From: JAIOHN01 sp038258185 | Lineage (GTDB): Bacteria; Chloroflexota; Anaerolineae; Aggregatilineales; Phototrophicaceae | Length of the DNA stretch: 25,464 bases | NCBI GenBank assembly: GCA_038258185.1 | Contig: JBBSQD010000062.1 | Span: forward strand, 1-25,464 | Direction of reading: 5' to 3' | In this document: positions 7,421 to 15,455 of the stretch, piece by piece | Layout: every line of letters starts with the position of its first letter | How positions within the stretch are numbered: the stretch's first letter is position 1 | The notes under the pieces: model-generated | Databases searched by the model: none | What the model saw: only the letters and a program-made list of their open reading frames with translations | What the model was told of the DNA's origin: nothing | Position numbers and translations under genes: made by a program

Positions 7421-8803
7421 TTAATCAGCCAGTTTGATGGCGACTTCAGTGCGCCAGTTGGCCGGATCGGGATCGTCGTCGGGGCCATCGAGAAAGTATT
7501 CCACGCGCGAGGCGAAGGCGTGACCGGCGGGCACGTTCCAGGCGTCCCACTCCATGCCCTGCTCTTTCGCCCAGCCGATCAGCACGGAGTTGCCTTCAAT
7601 CCCCTTGGCGACATCGGTATAAATGAGGCTGGCATAACGTCCCGCCGGGATTACATCAGCTTTGACACGGCCACTGCTGGTCAAGCCTGCCGCAACCGGC
7701 CAGCCCACTTCGATATCCATGTCACCTTCCATGTTGATGACATGGTAGCGGATGAAGGGAATACCGGTCTGAGCAGCACCCTGCTCGTGCAACCATGCCT
7801 CAGTTTCATCAAGCAACTGCGGGATTATATTGGGCAATTCGTGATGGGGTATCTGGGTACGAATGCCGACAGTCGGCTGTTCCGGGCGATTTTCGATTTT
7901 CGGTTCAGTGGTATTCATGGTTAATCTCCTTTGTAGGGTCGGTAAAATATCGTAAATTCTGGCGCTGATGATCTTTTCCACCGGGTATTGAATCTCGGTG
8001 ACGTAAGTGGGATTGTCGCGGCTAAGGGGCGCGGAATTGTAGAGATAAATCTCGCGGTCAGGGCCGACGATGCGATAGTCATGGGCTTCGATCCATGTTA
8101 AGACGGCCTCATGGGCTTCGTTGATGGTGTTATAGGAACCGTGATGCACGGTGGCGGCAACGGTGCAGGCGGGTAATTCCTCGACTTTCATGCGGCCATT
8201 ATCCGGCACGCGGCAGCGCAGCATAAACGCGGCAGCGCCATCGACATCCCGATCTTTGAACTCGGTGTCGTACCACAACACCAGGGTTTGCCCCGCCTGG
8301 CCGGGATGTGGCCCCAGCGCTTCGGCCACATGCGGGCCAATGCCGTCATAAACTTCCTTAAAGAGGCTGCCCACGACGCTGTGATCCGGCAGGATGGTGC
8401 GTACCAGGGCGACCAGCAGCGGTTCGACCGATTTCAGCATCACGTCATAGGTGTTGATTTCGCGCTCGTGTTCAATCTGCTGCAGGCGCGCTTCCACTTC
8501 ATGAAGCTGATTTTGCGCTTCTTCTAACTGCTGATTGATCTGGGCATGGCGCAGGGACAGCATGCCGCGCATCTGCTCGGTGGTCATGTCTTCGGTCAGT
8601 GCCGCGCTGATCTGCTCCAGCGAGAAGCCTAAACCGCGCAGCACCAGAATGCGATGCAGGAGCGGCAGTTGGCTGGCGGAGTAGTAGCGATAGCCGGTAA
8701 AGCGATCCACCTCCAGCGGCTTTAACAAGCCCATCTGATCGTAATAGCGCAAAGTGGGTACGGGCACCTGCGCGAGTTTTGAAAATTCACCGATTTTGAA
8801 CAT
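7421..8803 (-). CDS. MerR family regulator with two tandem GyrI-like ligand-binding domains
   Basis: The N-terminal MerR DNA-binding domain is clear: MFKIGEFSKLAQVPVPTLRY and YDQMGLLKP, then GYRYYSASQLPLLHRILVLRGLGFSLEQI. A coiled-coil dimerisation helix follows (about 75-115), then a GyrI-like effector domain (about 120-285) ending TEIQYPVEK. After an 18-residue linker comes a second GyrI-like domain (about 296-460: VGIRTQIPHHELPNII, DVIPAGRYASLIY, ending RTEVAIKLAD). I use ATG 8803, which has AAGG 9 bases upstream, rather than TTG 8809. The total of 460 residues is far longer than the usual MerR-GyrI length (about 270-290). Codon 296 is an ATG at 7916-7918 with a strong AAGGAG site, so the second domain may also be made as a free 165-residue protein. 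Its own promoter is MerR-type. Confidence 0.93.
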   Translation of the reverse strand: MFKIGEFSKLAQVPVPTLRYYDQMGLLKPLEVDRFTGYRYYSASQLPLLHRILVLRGLGFSLEQISAALTEDMTTEQMRGMLSLRHAQINQQLEEAQNQLHEVEARLQQIEHEREINTYDVMLKSVEPLLVALVRTILPDHSVVGSLFKEVYDGIGPHVAEALGPHPGQAGQTLVLWYDTEFKDRDVDGAAAFMLRCRVPDNGRMKVEELPACTVAATVHHGSYNTINEAHEAVLTWIEAHDYRIVGPDREIYLYNSAPLSRDNPTYVTEIQYPVEKIISARIYDILPTLQRRLTMNTTEPKIENRPEQPTVGIRTQIPHHELPNIIPQLLDETEAWLHEQGAAQTGIPFIRYHVINMEGDMDIEVGWPVAAGLTSSGRVKADVIPAGRYASLIYTDVAKGIEGNSVLIGWAKEQGMEWDAWNVPAGHAFASRVEYFLDGPDDDPDPANWRTEVAIKLAD

Positions 8804-8836
8804 GCTCAACTGCCTTGCTGCTGTCGATATAATTGC

Positions 8837-8867
8837 AGTATAAACCCTCCAGCGGCTTGAGAGTCAA
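8837..8867 (-). promoter_or_regulatory. MerR-type promoter of the merR-like gene
   Basis: On the minus strand TTGACT (8862-8867) and TATACT (8837-8842) are separated by 19 bases. An imperfect 21-base dyad at 8844-8864, with 16 of 20 non-central positions symmetric, fills the spacer. Transcription would start near 8830, about 27 bases before the ATG. This is the expected layout for an autoregulated MerR gene. Confidence 0.75.
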
Positions 8868-8905
8868 GACCACCTGTTCTAGGAAGTTATTGAGTTGAGA
8901 TAAGA

Positions 8906-9931
8906 TTATTCAGGGCGAATCACAATGGGACCGCAATTGCCATAGGAACACATTTCATCCATCGCATTGGTGCTAAGGCGCGTCTGCACACCAGTATTGA
9001 TGTGAACAGCGACAAATGTACCGCCTGGATCACCTGCTTTACCTTCATAGTAAAGGATATGCTGGCTATCATTTGCCCAACCGATAAGCGAGTCACTTCC
9101 GTTGCCTGTCACTAAATGTTTATCTGTACCATCCGGCCTGATCACATAAACATCGCTAACACCTGCTGTCAACACATCAGAACCAAAGGCTGGTGATACA
9201 CCATAAGCGATATGCTCACCATCAGGTGACCAGTAATGTGGAATGACATCATAACCAGACAAATCAACCACCCGATTCACGGCTGAAGTCTGCGTGTTTA
9301 TGCTGTACAAACCCGAAATATCGTCATAGCTGGATACAAAAAGCACATCATCTGAGGAAGGTGATAACACCGGGCGATAAGCATTCGGAGGTGACTGGGT
9401 AAGTTGCTGAAAGTTTTCCTGATTTGCATCCAGCTTAAAAATTTCACCCCCCAGCTCCATCACCATGCTGGAATTATCATGGAGCCAGTCAGGATCACAC
9501 GATGCGGCGCAATCGACCAGAAGCTCTCGTGTTTTTCCCGAATCAACATCCACAATAAAAAATGACCCTAACGTCGCTGCAATATAACGGCCATCAGGTG
9601 ACCAGGTTAATGTCGTCTCAGAGGAAAAGTCCACTTTGCTCAACTGTCTGATTGTGCCGGTTGCGAGCTTCATAATATACAGGTGCGCTTCATTCCATGT
9701 CAGGTAAGAGTCACTGGACAGAAAAGCTATCTGTGTAGCGTCTGGTGACCATATGGGTTGCATTTCGAAGGTATCACTGTGGGTTATATTGACCGGATCA
9801 CCTGAAAAATCGGTGATATAAATATCGCCACCAGAACCAAAAGCCACAGTAATCTCGATTGGCACAGCATCACTCTGAGTCGGTACAGTCAAAAAGAGTA
9901 AAAAAAATCCAAATAATAAAGAATTTGCCAT
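8906..9931 (-). CDS. Secreted PD40/TolB-type beta-propeller protein
   Basis: A signal peptide (MANSLLFGFFLLFLTVPTQS, cleavage near residue 22) is followed by repeated PD40/WD40-like blades. These are seen as IWSPDATQIAFLS, TWSPDGRYIAAT, VLSPSSDDVLFVS and YWSPDGEHIAYG, spaced about 40-90 residues apart. The length of 341 residues suits a six- to seven-bladed propeller. There is no protease domain after it, unlike DPP-type enzymes, so it is probably a binding or scaffold protein outside the membrane. GAGGAT 5 bases before the ATG supports the start. A possible MerR-type promoter lies at 10097-10127, leaving a leader of about 160 bases. Base composition is somewhat more AT-rich than the regulator next to it. 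Confidence 0.85.
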   Translation of the reverse strand: MANSLLFGFFLLFLTVPTQSDAVPIEITVAFGSGGDIYITDFSGDPVNITHSDTFEMQPIWSPDATQIAFLSSDSYLTWNEAHLYIMKLATGTIRQLSKVDFSSETTLTWSPDGRYIAATLGSFFIVDVDSGKTRELLVDCAASCDPDWLHDNSSMVMELGGEIFKLDANQENFQQLTQSPPNAYRPVLSPSSDDVLFVSSYDDISGLYSINTQTSAVNRVVDLSGYDVIPHYWSPDGEHIAYGVSPAFGSDVLTAGVSDVYVIRPDGTDKHLVTGNGSDSLIGWANDSQHILYYEGKAGDPGGTFVAVHINTGVQTRLSTNAMDEMCSYGNCGPIVIRPE

Positions 9932-10096
9932 CTTTGATCCTCGAAAACTATTCTTTCACGATAGTTACGGGTTTACTAAATATTTAAAGTTCCGGCAATC
10001 AATTGCTCCGCCACCGTTTGCCGGATTATAGAGCAATCCTGTAGCTATCGCATAAAGTAGCATACTAGTCGAACAGCAAAAGATCACACCCGCATT

Positions 10097-10127
10097 GTTA
10101 TAAGTCATTCACGCACCTGAGAGTCAA
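10097..10127 (-). promoter_or_regulatory. Third MerR-type promoter, upstream of the PD40 gene
   Basis: On the minus strand TTGACT (10122-10127) and TATAAC (10097-10102) are again 19 bases apart, with a weaker dyad in the spacer (TCA...TGA arms). The bases upstream and across the -35, AGAACAGGTG then CTTGACTCTCA, match the merR promoter at 8837-8881 nearly exactly. The leader downstream (9992-10024) can fold with CCGGCAA/TTGCCGG arms. Confidence 0.55.
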
Positions 10128-10166
10128 GTCACCTGTTCTGGCAGATGTGATGCGATTTGCGACAAT

Positions 10167-10187
10167 AACCCCTTTATATAAGGGGTT
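10167..10187. other. AT-centred hairpin in the 9932-10517 spacer
   Basis: AACCCCTT (10167-10174) and AAGGGGTT (10180-10187) form a perfect stem around TATAT. A second dyad, GGGGATTT/AAATCCCC, is at 10334-10363. Apart from these and the promoter at 10097-10127, the 586-base AT-rich spacer between two divergent genes shows no coding frame I believe in. Confidence 0.5.
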
Positions 10188-10517
10188 GTAAGGTCTTTTA
10201 ATACAGGACTAAGATGTAAGTAGATTCAGCGTTGTGCAAACATATAGTTGCAGCCATCCAACAAACGCTGTTATGTCTTTGTAACGTAATCAATCGTTCA
10301 CTGGCTATAAGTGAATTAAAACGTGATGGCATAGGGGATTTCATGAAAAATTTATAAATCCCCCAAGTTTAAATCGGCTAAATGCCATTATAATTAATAT
10401 GCTGTAATATGTTTGCAGAAAGGTAGCTCTAAGATTTATGTGAGAATAACCATAGTTTCTCATCAGATTGATAGTCGCATATTATTATATGGATGCATGC
10501 ACCATTAGGGGGTACAA

Positions 10518-13214
10518 ATGTTCCGGAATAAATCTCGGCGGGTAACGATTGCCGCCATTCTATTGTGTTTATTTTTGCTGGGTATTATGCCTGTGGGGAT
10601 CACATTGGGGCAGGAAGCAACCGAAGATCCCACCCAGATTACCCAGGAGCCCACCGCTGAAGTTACTGAAATTGTCACGGAGGCTCCCACAGAAGCACCA
10701 ACTGCCGAGCCTACTGAAGCAGTGACAGAAGCGCCGACCGCCGAGGCGACTGAGGTTGTCACTGAAGTTCCCACCGAAGAAGCTACCGAAATTGTCACCG
10801 AAGAACCTGTCGCTACGCCTACTGAAGTGCCGACCGATATGTTCAGCGATAATTTCCAGGACGGCGACACCGCTGGCTGGCAGATCAGCGGCTGGCAAGT
10901 GGCGACTGACGGTGGCAACAGCTTCCTGATGTCCAGCGATACGGGTTCCATCGCGGCCATCGCTGGCGTGGATTGGCCGCATCTGCTGCTGAGTGCGCAG
11001 ATCCGGGTGAATGAAGGCAGCAGCCTGCTTGTCAATATGCGCAACGGCGTGAGCATCAGTATTGATGCAGCGGGACAAGCCGATCTGCTGATTAATGGCG
11101 CAGTTGTCGCCGAGGGTACACCCGTGGGTGCGGCAAATAGCTGGCGTCAGTTGAATATCCAACTGCTGGGCAGCACGATTACAGTCGCAGTGGAGCGTGT
11201 CTTCCAGATTAATGCGGTCGAAGTCGGCCAGCCGGTAGCCGGTGCGCTGAGCTTCAGCAATGCGACGGGCATCGTCGCGATTGATGACGTCACCGTCAAT
11301 AAACTTGACGAGCCGGTCAGCACCCCAGAACCTATCGCTACCGCTACGCCGGAAATTATTCTTGACCTGAATGAGACCGAACTGGGTCTGTTAGCGCAGG
11401 CGCAGGCCAACGGCACCGTGCGCGTGATTGTCGGGTTAAATCGCCGTTATGATCTGATCACAGGCACTGGTGACGAAGACGACACCCAGATGGGCGCGCA
11501 ATTCCAACTGGCACAGCAGGGTCGTTCGGTGGTACTGTCCGGGTTACAGCAAACCAATGCCCAGGTACAGATTGCATCCGAGTCGCTGAACTGGGTGATT
11601 CCGTTTGTGGCGATGGAAGTCGACTCTGCCGGGTTGCAGTATCTCTTCACCGCACCGGAAGTCGCTTCAGTGGAAGAAGACCGCCAGCTTGAGATGCATC
11701 TGAACAGCAGTTTGCCGGTGATCGGCGCTCCTACCGTCCGAACCAATGGTTTCACCGGCGCAGGTCAGACCGTTGCTGTCCTGGATACCGGTGTGCAGGC
11801 TAACCACGAATTCCTGAACGGACGCGTGGTGGCGGAAGCTTGTTTCACAGTCTCATTCTGCCCCGGCAGTGCCTCTACAGCCTATGGTGCGGGGGCTGCA
11901 TATCCATCACGGTGTATCCTCTATTATGGCGATAATGGGTGCAGTCATGGTACGCATGTTGCAGGCATTATTGCCGGTAACAATACCAGCCTGAGTGGTG
12001 GCGAGCCGCAATATGGTGTGGCCCCAGGCGCGAGCATTATTGCCGTGAATGTCTTTAGTTATGGCAGTAGTAGCGGGCCAGGGGCAAGTGATAGCAATAT
12101 CATCAGTGGGCTCAATTACGTCTATAGCCAGCGCAATAACTTCAACATTGCCGCCGTGAACATGAGCCTGGGCACCAGCGACGGCTTTACCGGTAAATGT
12201 GATGTGCTGAGTCCAGCTATGGTTCAGGCGACCAAATTACTGAGTAAAGCCAAGATCGCCACGATTGTCTCATCCGGCAACAGCAATTATAGCAATGGTA
12301 TCAGCTATCCGGCATGTCTCTCAACCGTCGTCAGTGTCGGCTCAACTACCGACGCAGATGCTGTTTCCTACTTCTCCAACCGTGCCAATTTCCTGAGTCT
12401 GTTCGCACCGGGGTCGTCGATTCAGTCCTCGGTGTTACCGGGTGCTTATGATTACTACAATGGCACGTCTATGGCCGCGCCGCATGTGGCCGGGGCTTAT
12501 GCTGTCCTGCGCCAGATCGACCCCAATGCCAGCCTCAGCAAGATTCTGAGCACGCTGAAGTCAACCGGTGTAAAGATCACGATTTCTGGTGGAAAGAAGA
12601 TCCCGCGCATCAATCTGGCGGCTGCCGCAGGCAAACTGCTGCCCAAGCTCAAGAAGATCAAACTGACTTCGCCAGCGAACAAATCGTTCCAGAACCAGAC
12701 GGGTTATACTTTTGAGTGGCAAGCCGCTTCGGGCGCGGGACTCATCTCGTATGAGATCCAGGTCAGCAATGTCTCGAATTTCAGAACAATCAATTACACC
12801 ACCACCATTACAGGCCTTTCGCAGTATGTAAGTGGATTTAGCGAAGGCCGCTGGTATTGGCGCGTCCGACCAAGTAATATGGCGGGTGATGGCCCTTGGA
12901 GTTCCAAAGGTTTGTTCACTCTCGACATGACTCCTCCGGGCGAAACGACACTCGTCAGCCCGGGTGATGGCGGAAGCGCTCCAACACGGCCTACACTGAA
13001 ATGGGCGAAAGCGCAGGGAGCGAATCTATATCGCGTCCAGATCGACAATAACAGTAACTTCAGCAGTCCGGAAGTTGATAATTCTTCAATCAAGAACACC
13101 AGCTATAAAGCGCCGACTTTACCAGCTGGCACCTATTACTGGCGTGTGCTGCCATTAGACTCCGCTGGCAATAATGGCGGGTGGACAGCTTCTCGCAGCT
13201 TCATCATCAACTAA
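10518..13214 (+). CDS. Secreted subtilisin-like serine protease (S8) with repeat linker and C-terminal beta domains
   Basis: This large secreted protease has 898 residues. A basic signal peptide (about 1-32) precedes a Thr/Glu/Pro-rich linker (about 33-110) built from degenerate TEAPTAE/TEVVTE-type units. A jelly-roll, LamG-like region follows (about 112-258: DNFQDGDTAGWQ... IDDVTVNKL). An inhibitor-like propeptide (about 295-385: VRVIVGLNRRYDL) leads to the S8 domain. Catalytic residues are Asp423 (VAVLDTGVQ), His480 (HGTHVAGIIAG), oxyanion Asn588 (SSGNSN) and Ser651 (GTSMAAPHVAG). Two fibronectin-III-like domains (about 708-898) each carry YYWRV or WYWRVRP motifs. AGGGGG 5 bases before the ATG fixes the start. 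The linker suits a surface-exposed protease, with the C-terminal domains probably binding substrate or cell wall. Confidence 0.95.
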   Translation: MFRNKSRRVTIAAILLCLFLLGIMPVGITLGQEATEDPTQITQEPTAEVTEIVTEAPTEAPTAEPTEAVTEAPTAEATEVVTEVPTEEATEIVTEEPVATPTEVPTDMFSDNFQDGDTAGWQISGWQVATDGGNSFLMSSDTGSIAAIAGVDWPHLLLSAQIRVNEGSSLLVNMRNGVSISIDAAGQADLLINGAVVAEGTPVGAANSWRQLNIQLLGSTITVAVERVFQINAVEVGQPVAGALSFSNATGIVAIDDVTVNKLDEPVSTPEPIATATPEIILDLNETELGLLAQAQANGTVRVIVGLNRRYDLITGTGDEDDTQMGAQFQLAQQGRSVVLSGLQQTNAQVQIASESLNWVIPFVAMEVDSAGLQYLFTAPEVASVEEDRQLEMHLNSSLPVIGAPTVRTNGFTGAGQTVAVLDTGVQANHEFLNGRVVAEACFTVSFCPGSASTAYGAGAAYPSRCILYYGDNGCSHGTHVAGIIAGNNTSLSGGEPQYGVAPGASIIAVNVFSYGSSSGPGASDSNIISGLNYVYSQRNNFNIAAVNMSLGTSDGFTGKCDVLSPAMVQATKLLSKAKIATIVSSGNSNYSNGISYPACLSTVVSVGSTTDADAVSYFSNRANFLSLFAPGSSIQSSVLPGAYDYYNGTSMAAPHVAGAYAVLRQIDPNASLSKILSTLKSTGVKITISGGKKIPRINLAAAAGKLLPKLKKIKLTSPANKSFQNQTGYTFEWQAASGAGLISYEIQVSNVSNFRTINYTTTITGLSQYVSGFSEGRWYWRVRPSNMAGDGPWSSKGLFTLDMTPPGETTLVSPGDGGSAPTRPTLKWAKAQGANLYRVQIDNNSNFSSPEVDNSSIKNTSYKAPTLPAGTYYWRVLPLDSAGNNGGWTASRSFIIN

Positions 13215-13227
13215 AAGTTTACGATCA

Positions 13228-13253
13228 GGGCGCGCAGCAATGTGCGCCCTTTT
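13228..13253 (+). terminator. Rho-independent terminator after the S8 protease
   Basis: A 9-pair stem (13228-13236 with 13241-13249, one G-T pair) with a GCAA tetraloop is followed by TTTT. It begins 13 bases after the protease stop and separates that gene from the TPR/LSDAT pair. Confidence 0.9.
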
Positions 13254-13352
13254 CATTTAATTCCCCTAATTCCTCCTGCAAAAGCGTTGGCCTCGGTCTA
13301 AGCCGGTAATGCCGCGTTACGGAAAAGTTCCTGGCCGCATCAAAGCGTAAAC

Positions 13353-13381
13353 TTGTTTATTATCCGCAGACTTGCCATACT
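13353..13381 (+). promoter_or_regulatory. Candidate promoter of the TPR/LSDAT gene pair
   Basis: TTGTTT (13353-13358) and CATACT (13376-13381) are 17 bases apart, a fair sigma-70-like match. Transcription would begin near 13388, about 29 bases before the ATG. With the terminator upstream, this supports a separate unit for the pair. Confidence 0.45.
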
Positions 13382-13416
13382 ATGCTGGAAAATGATAGTT
13401 ATGAGGATGGTGGCTG

Positions 13417-15390
13417 ATGGCTCGTATATTCTTCATTGGCTTCACACTCTTGTTACCTGCGGCGGCAGTCTCCGCACAGGCGGTTGAAACTGGTGTGCGG
13501 ATTGACCTGCTGAGTGTGGTCGGCGTGCTGCTGGCGCTCTGTGCCCTGGCGATTTATATCAACGCGAATCGGCGTCTGCACACGTTGGAGCAGCAGGCCG
13601 AGGCTGAGCGGCAAACACGTGCTGATCTGAGTCAGCAGCTTGACGCGGCACGGCAATCCGTGGTTGTAACGGAAGACCGCGCGAGTATTGAAGTCGCTGG
13701 CCTGAAGCATAGCCTCGATACCCTGCAAAAGCGCCTCACCGATATGGAAGCCAAATTGACAGCCCAGGGACATGAGATGGCCAACACGGTGCTGGCTAAT
13801 TCGCTGCTGCCACTGGCTGAGCGTCAGTATCGCAGCAAGGATCTTAAAGGCGCGCTGGAAACCTACCAGCGTGCGCTGGCTTTCAGCCCGGCGAATCCGG
13901 CGATTTATTATCGACTGGGTTATATCCACACGCAGCGCGGTGACCTGGATAAAGCCGAGTCTTTGATGACCAAAGCGCTGATCCTGGACCCGGCTTTTAC
14001 CCCGGCACGCGCGGGTGAGGGGTATATCTACCGGCGGCGGGCAGAGCAGGACCCACGCGGCAAAGTCCGCGACAGCAACCTGTTTGCGGCGGAGTCACGG
14101 CTGCTGACCGCCTTGTACAGCGCCCCAAAGCTGCTGAATGAAGAGGGCGAATCGTGGTGGTGTACGCTGGGCGGGATGTATCGGGATCGCGGTCTGTTCA
14201 AAAAAGCGGTAGAGGCCTATCGCAAAGCCGCGCAGATTACGCCCTATTCGTCTTATCCGCAAATTCATCTGGCCTTGTATCAGGGCATGGATGAAGATTA
14301 CGAAGCGATGCAGCAGACTTTCCGTGAGGCGGAACGGCTGGCACGGCAGCAGATTATGACCAACCCGGATGATTATGCGTATTATGCTGATCTGCTGGTG
14401 GCGCGGCTGGGGCTGGGCAAAATTCAGGAGGCGGAAGATACGCTGAACACTGTCCTGAAAATCCTGCCGCATGATCTGGTGTATGCTGTGCCGCAACTGG
14501 TGCGCAATCTGGAAAAGCTGGCCTCGGTGATGCCGGAGGGCAGTTCGCATGTTGAAGATACGATCGAGCATATCCGGCAATATATGGGTGAGCGCAAGCA
14601 GTCTGAAGAGAGTGTCAGCCTGAACAGCCAGAGTTTTGTCATAGCGTTTGAGGGGAGCCTGCCAGCTTTATCCACGCGGGTTTCGATTCAGGATAAGCTG
14701 GCTGACGTGGCGAAAGCGATTGACCTGACGGAACCGCGCCCGACGATTGTCATTCTGGGTGGGGCGATGGATATGACATCGGACGACATGCAGGATACCC
14801 GCGCGGTGATTGCGGATGGGTTAATCCCGTTTGTGCAGAATAACAATGTCGCGGTGATTGACGGTGGCACCGATTCCGGCGTGATGCATCTGCTGGGCGA
14901 GTCCCGAAGCAAGCATGTGGCGACTTTCCCCCTGATCGGAGTCGCGCCGATCAATCTGGTCAAATTTGCGGGACATGATAATCCCGATGGGTATGATCTG
15001 AATAGCGGACACTCGCATTTTCTGCTGACTGGCGAAGGCGACTGGGGTGATGAAACCGACACGATGGTGCAGTTTGCCTTTACGCTAACCGGTCAGGGGA
15101 AGTATCCCGGTCTGGTGCTGGTGATTAATGGCGGCGCAATTGTGCGGCAGGAAGTTTACCGCCTGACGATTACCGAACGCCTGAAATTCCCGATGGTGGT
15201 GCTGGAAGGCAGCGGACGCTTTGCCGACACGCTGGCCGAAGTCTATAAAACCCGTGAAACGGATGATGATGAACTGCGCGAAGTGATCACCAAAGGCAAT
15301 ATCGAACTGGTTTCGGTCAAGCATGGGGCGCAGGCGCTGGTGCGCCGCTTAAATGAAATCCTCGCTATACCGGCCCCAATGCCTGAATAA
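13417..15390 (+). CDS. Membrane-anchored TPR protein with C-terminal LSDAT (SLOG) domain
   Basis: The 657-residue order is: signal-like segment (1-22), one membrane helix (about 29-49, LLSVVGVLLALCALAIYI), coiled coil (about 52-118), TPR region (about 125-355), and a C-terminal domain (about 405-612). That last domain I recognise as LSDAT/SLOG, the nucleotide-ligand-sensing Rossmann-like family at the N-terminus of TRPM channels. Motifs seen are VILGGAMDM (445-453), IDGGTDSGVM (481-490), PLIGVAP (505-511), HSHFLLTGEGDWGDE (532-546), INGGAI (570-575) and VLEGSGRFAD (595-604). If the signal is cleaved, the helix would leave the TPR and sensor in the cytoplasm. GAGG 10 bases before ATG 13417 supports the start. 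The next gene encodes a paralogue without the LSDAT domain. A role as a membrane signalling sensor is inferred. Confidence 0.9.
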   Translation: MARIFFIGFTLLLPAAAVSAQAVETGVRIDLLSVVGVLLALCALAIYINANRRLHTLEQQAEAERQTRADLSQQLDAARQSVVVTEDRASIEVAGLKHSLDTLQKRLTDMEAKLTAQGHEMANTVLANSLLPLAERQYRSKDLKGALETYQRALAFSPANPAIYYRLGYIHTQRGDLDKAESLMTKALILDPAFTPARAGEGYIYRRRAEQDPRGKVRDSNLFAAESRLLTALYSAPKLLNEEGESWWCTLGGMYRDRGLFKKAVEAYRKAAQITPYSSYPQIHLALYQGMDEDYEAMQQTFREAERLARQQIMTNPDDYAYYADLLVARLGLGKIQEAEDTLNTVLKILPHDLVYAVPQLVRNLEKLASVMPEGSSHVEDTIEHIRQYMGERKQSEESVSLNSQSFVIAFEGSLPALSTRVSIQDKLADVAKAIDLTEPRPTIVILGGAMDMTSDDMQDTRAVIADGLIPFVQNNNVAVIDGGTDSGVMHLLGESRSKHVATFPLIGVAPINLVKFAGHDNPDGYDLNSGHSHFLLTGEGDWGDETDTMVQFAFTLTGQGKYPGLVLVINGGAIVRQEVYRLTITERLKFPMVVLEGSGRFADTLAEVYKTRETDDDELREVITKGNIELVSVKHGAQALVRRLNEILAIPAPMPE

Positions 15391-15455
15391 ATTTTAGGGG
15401 CATGAAACGAATAGCCTGTATGCTGAAAGTGTATTTTAGGGAAAGATCTCATCAC

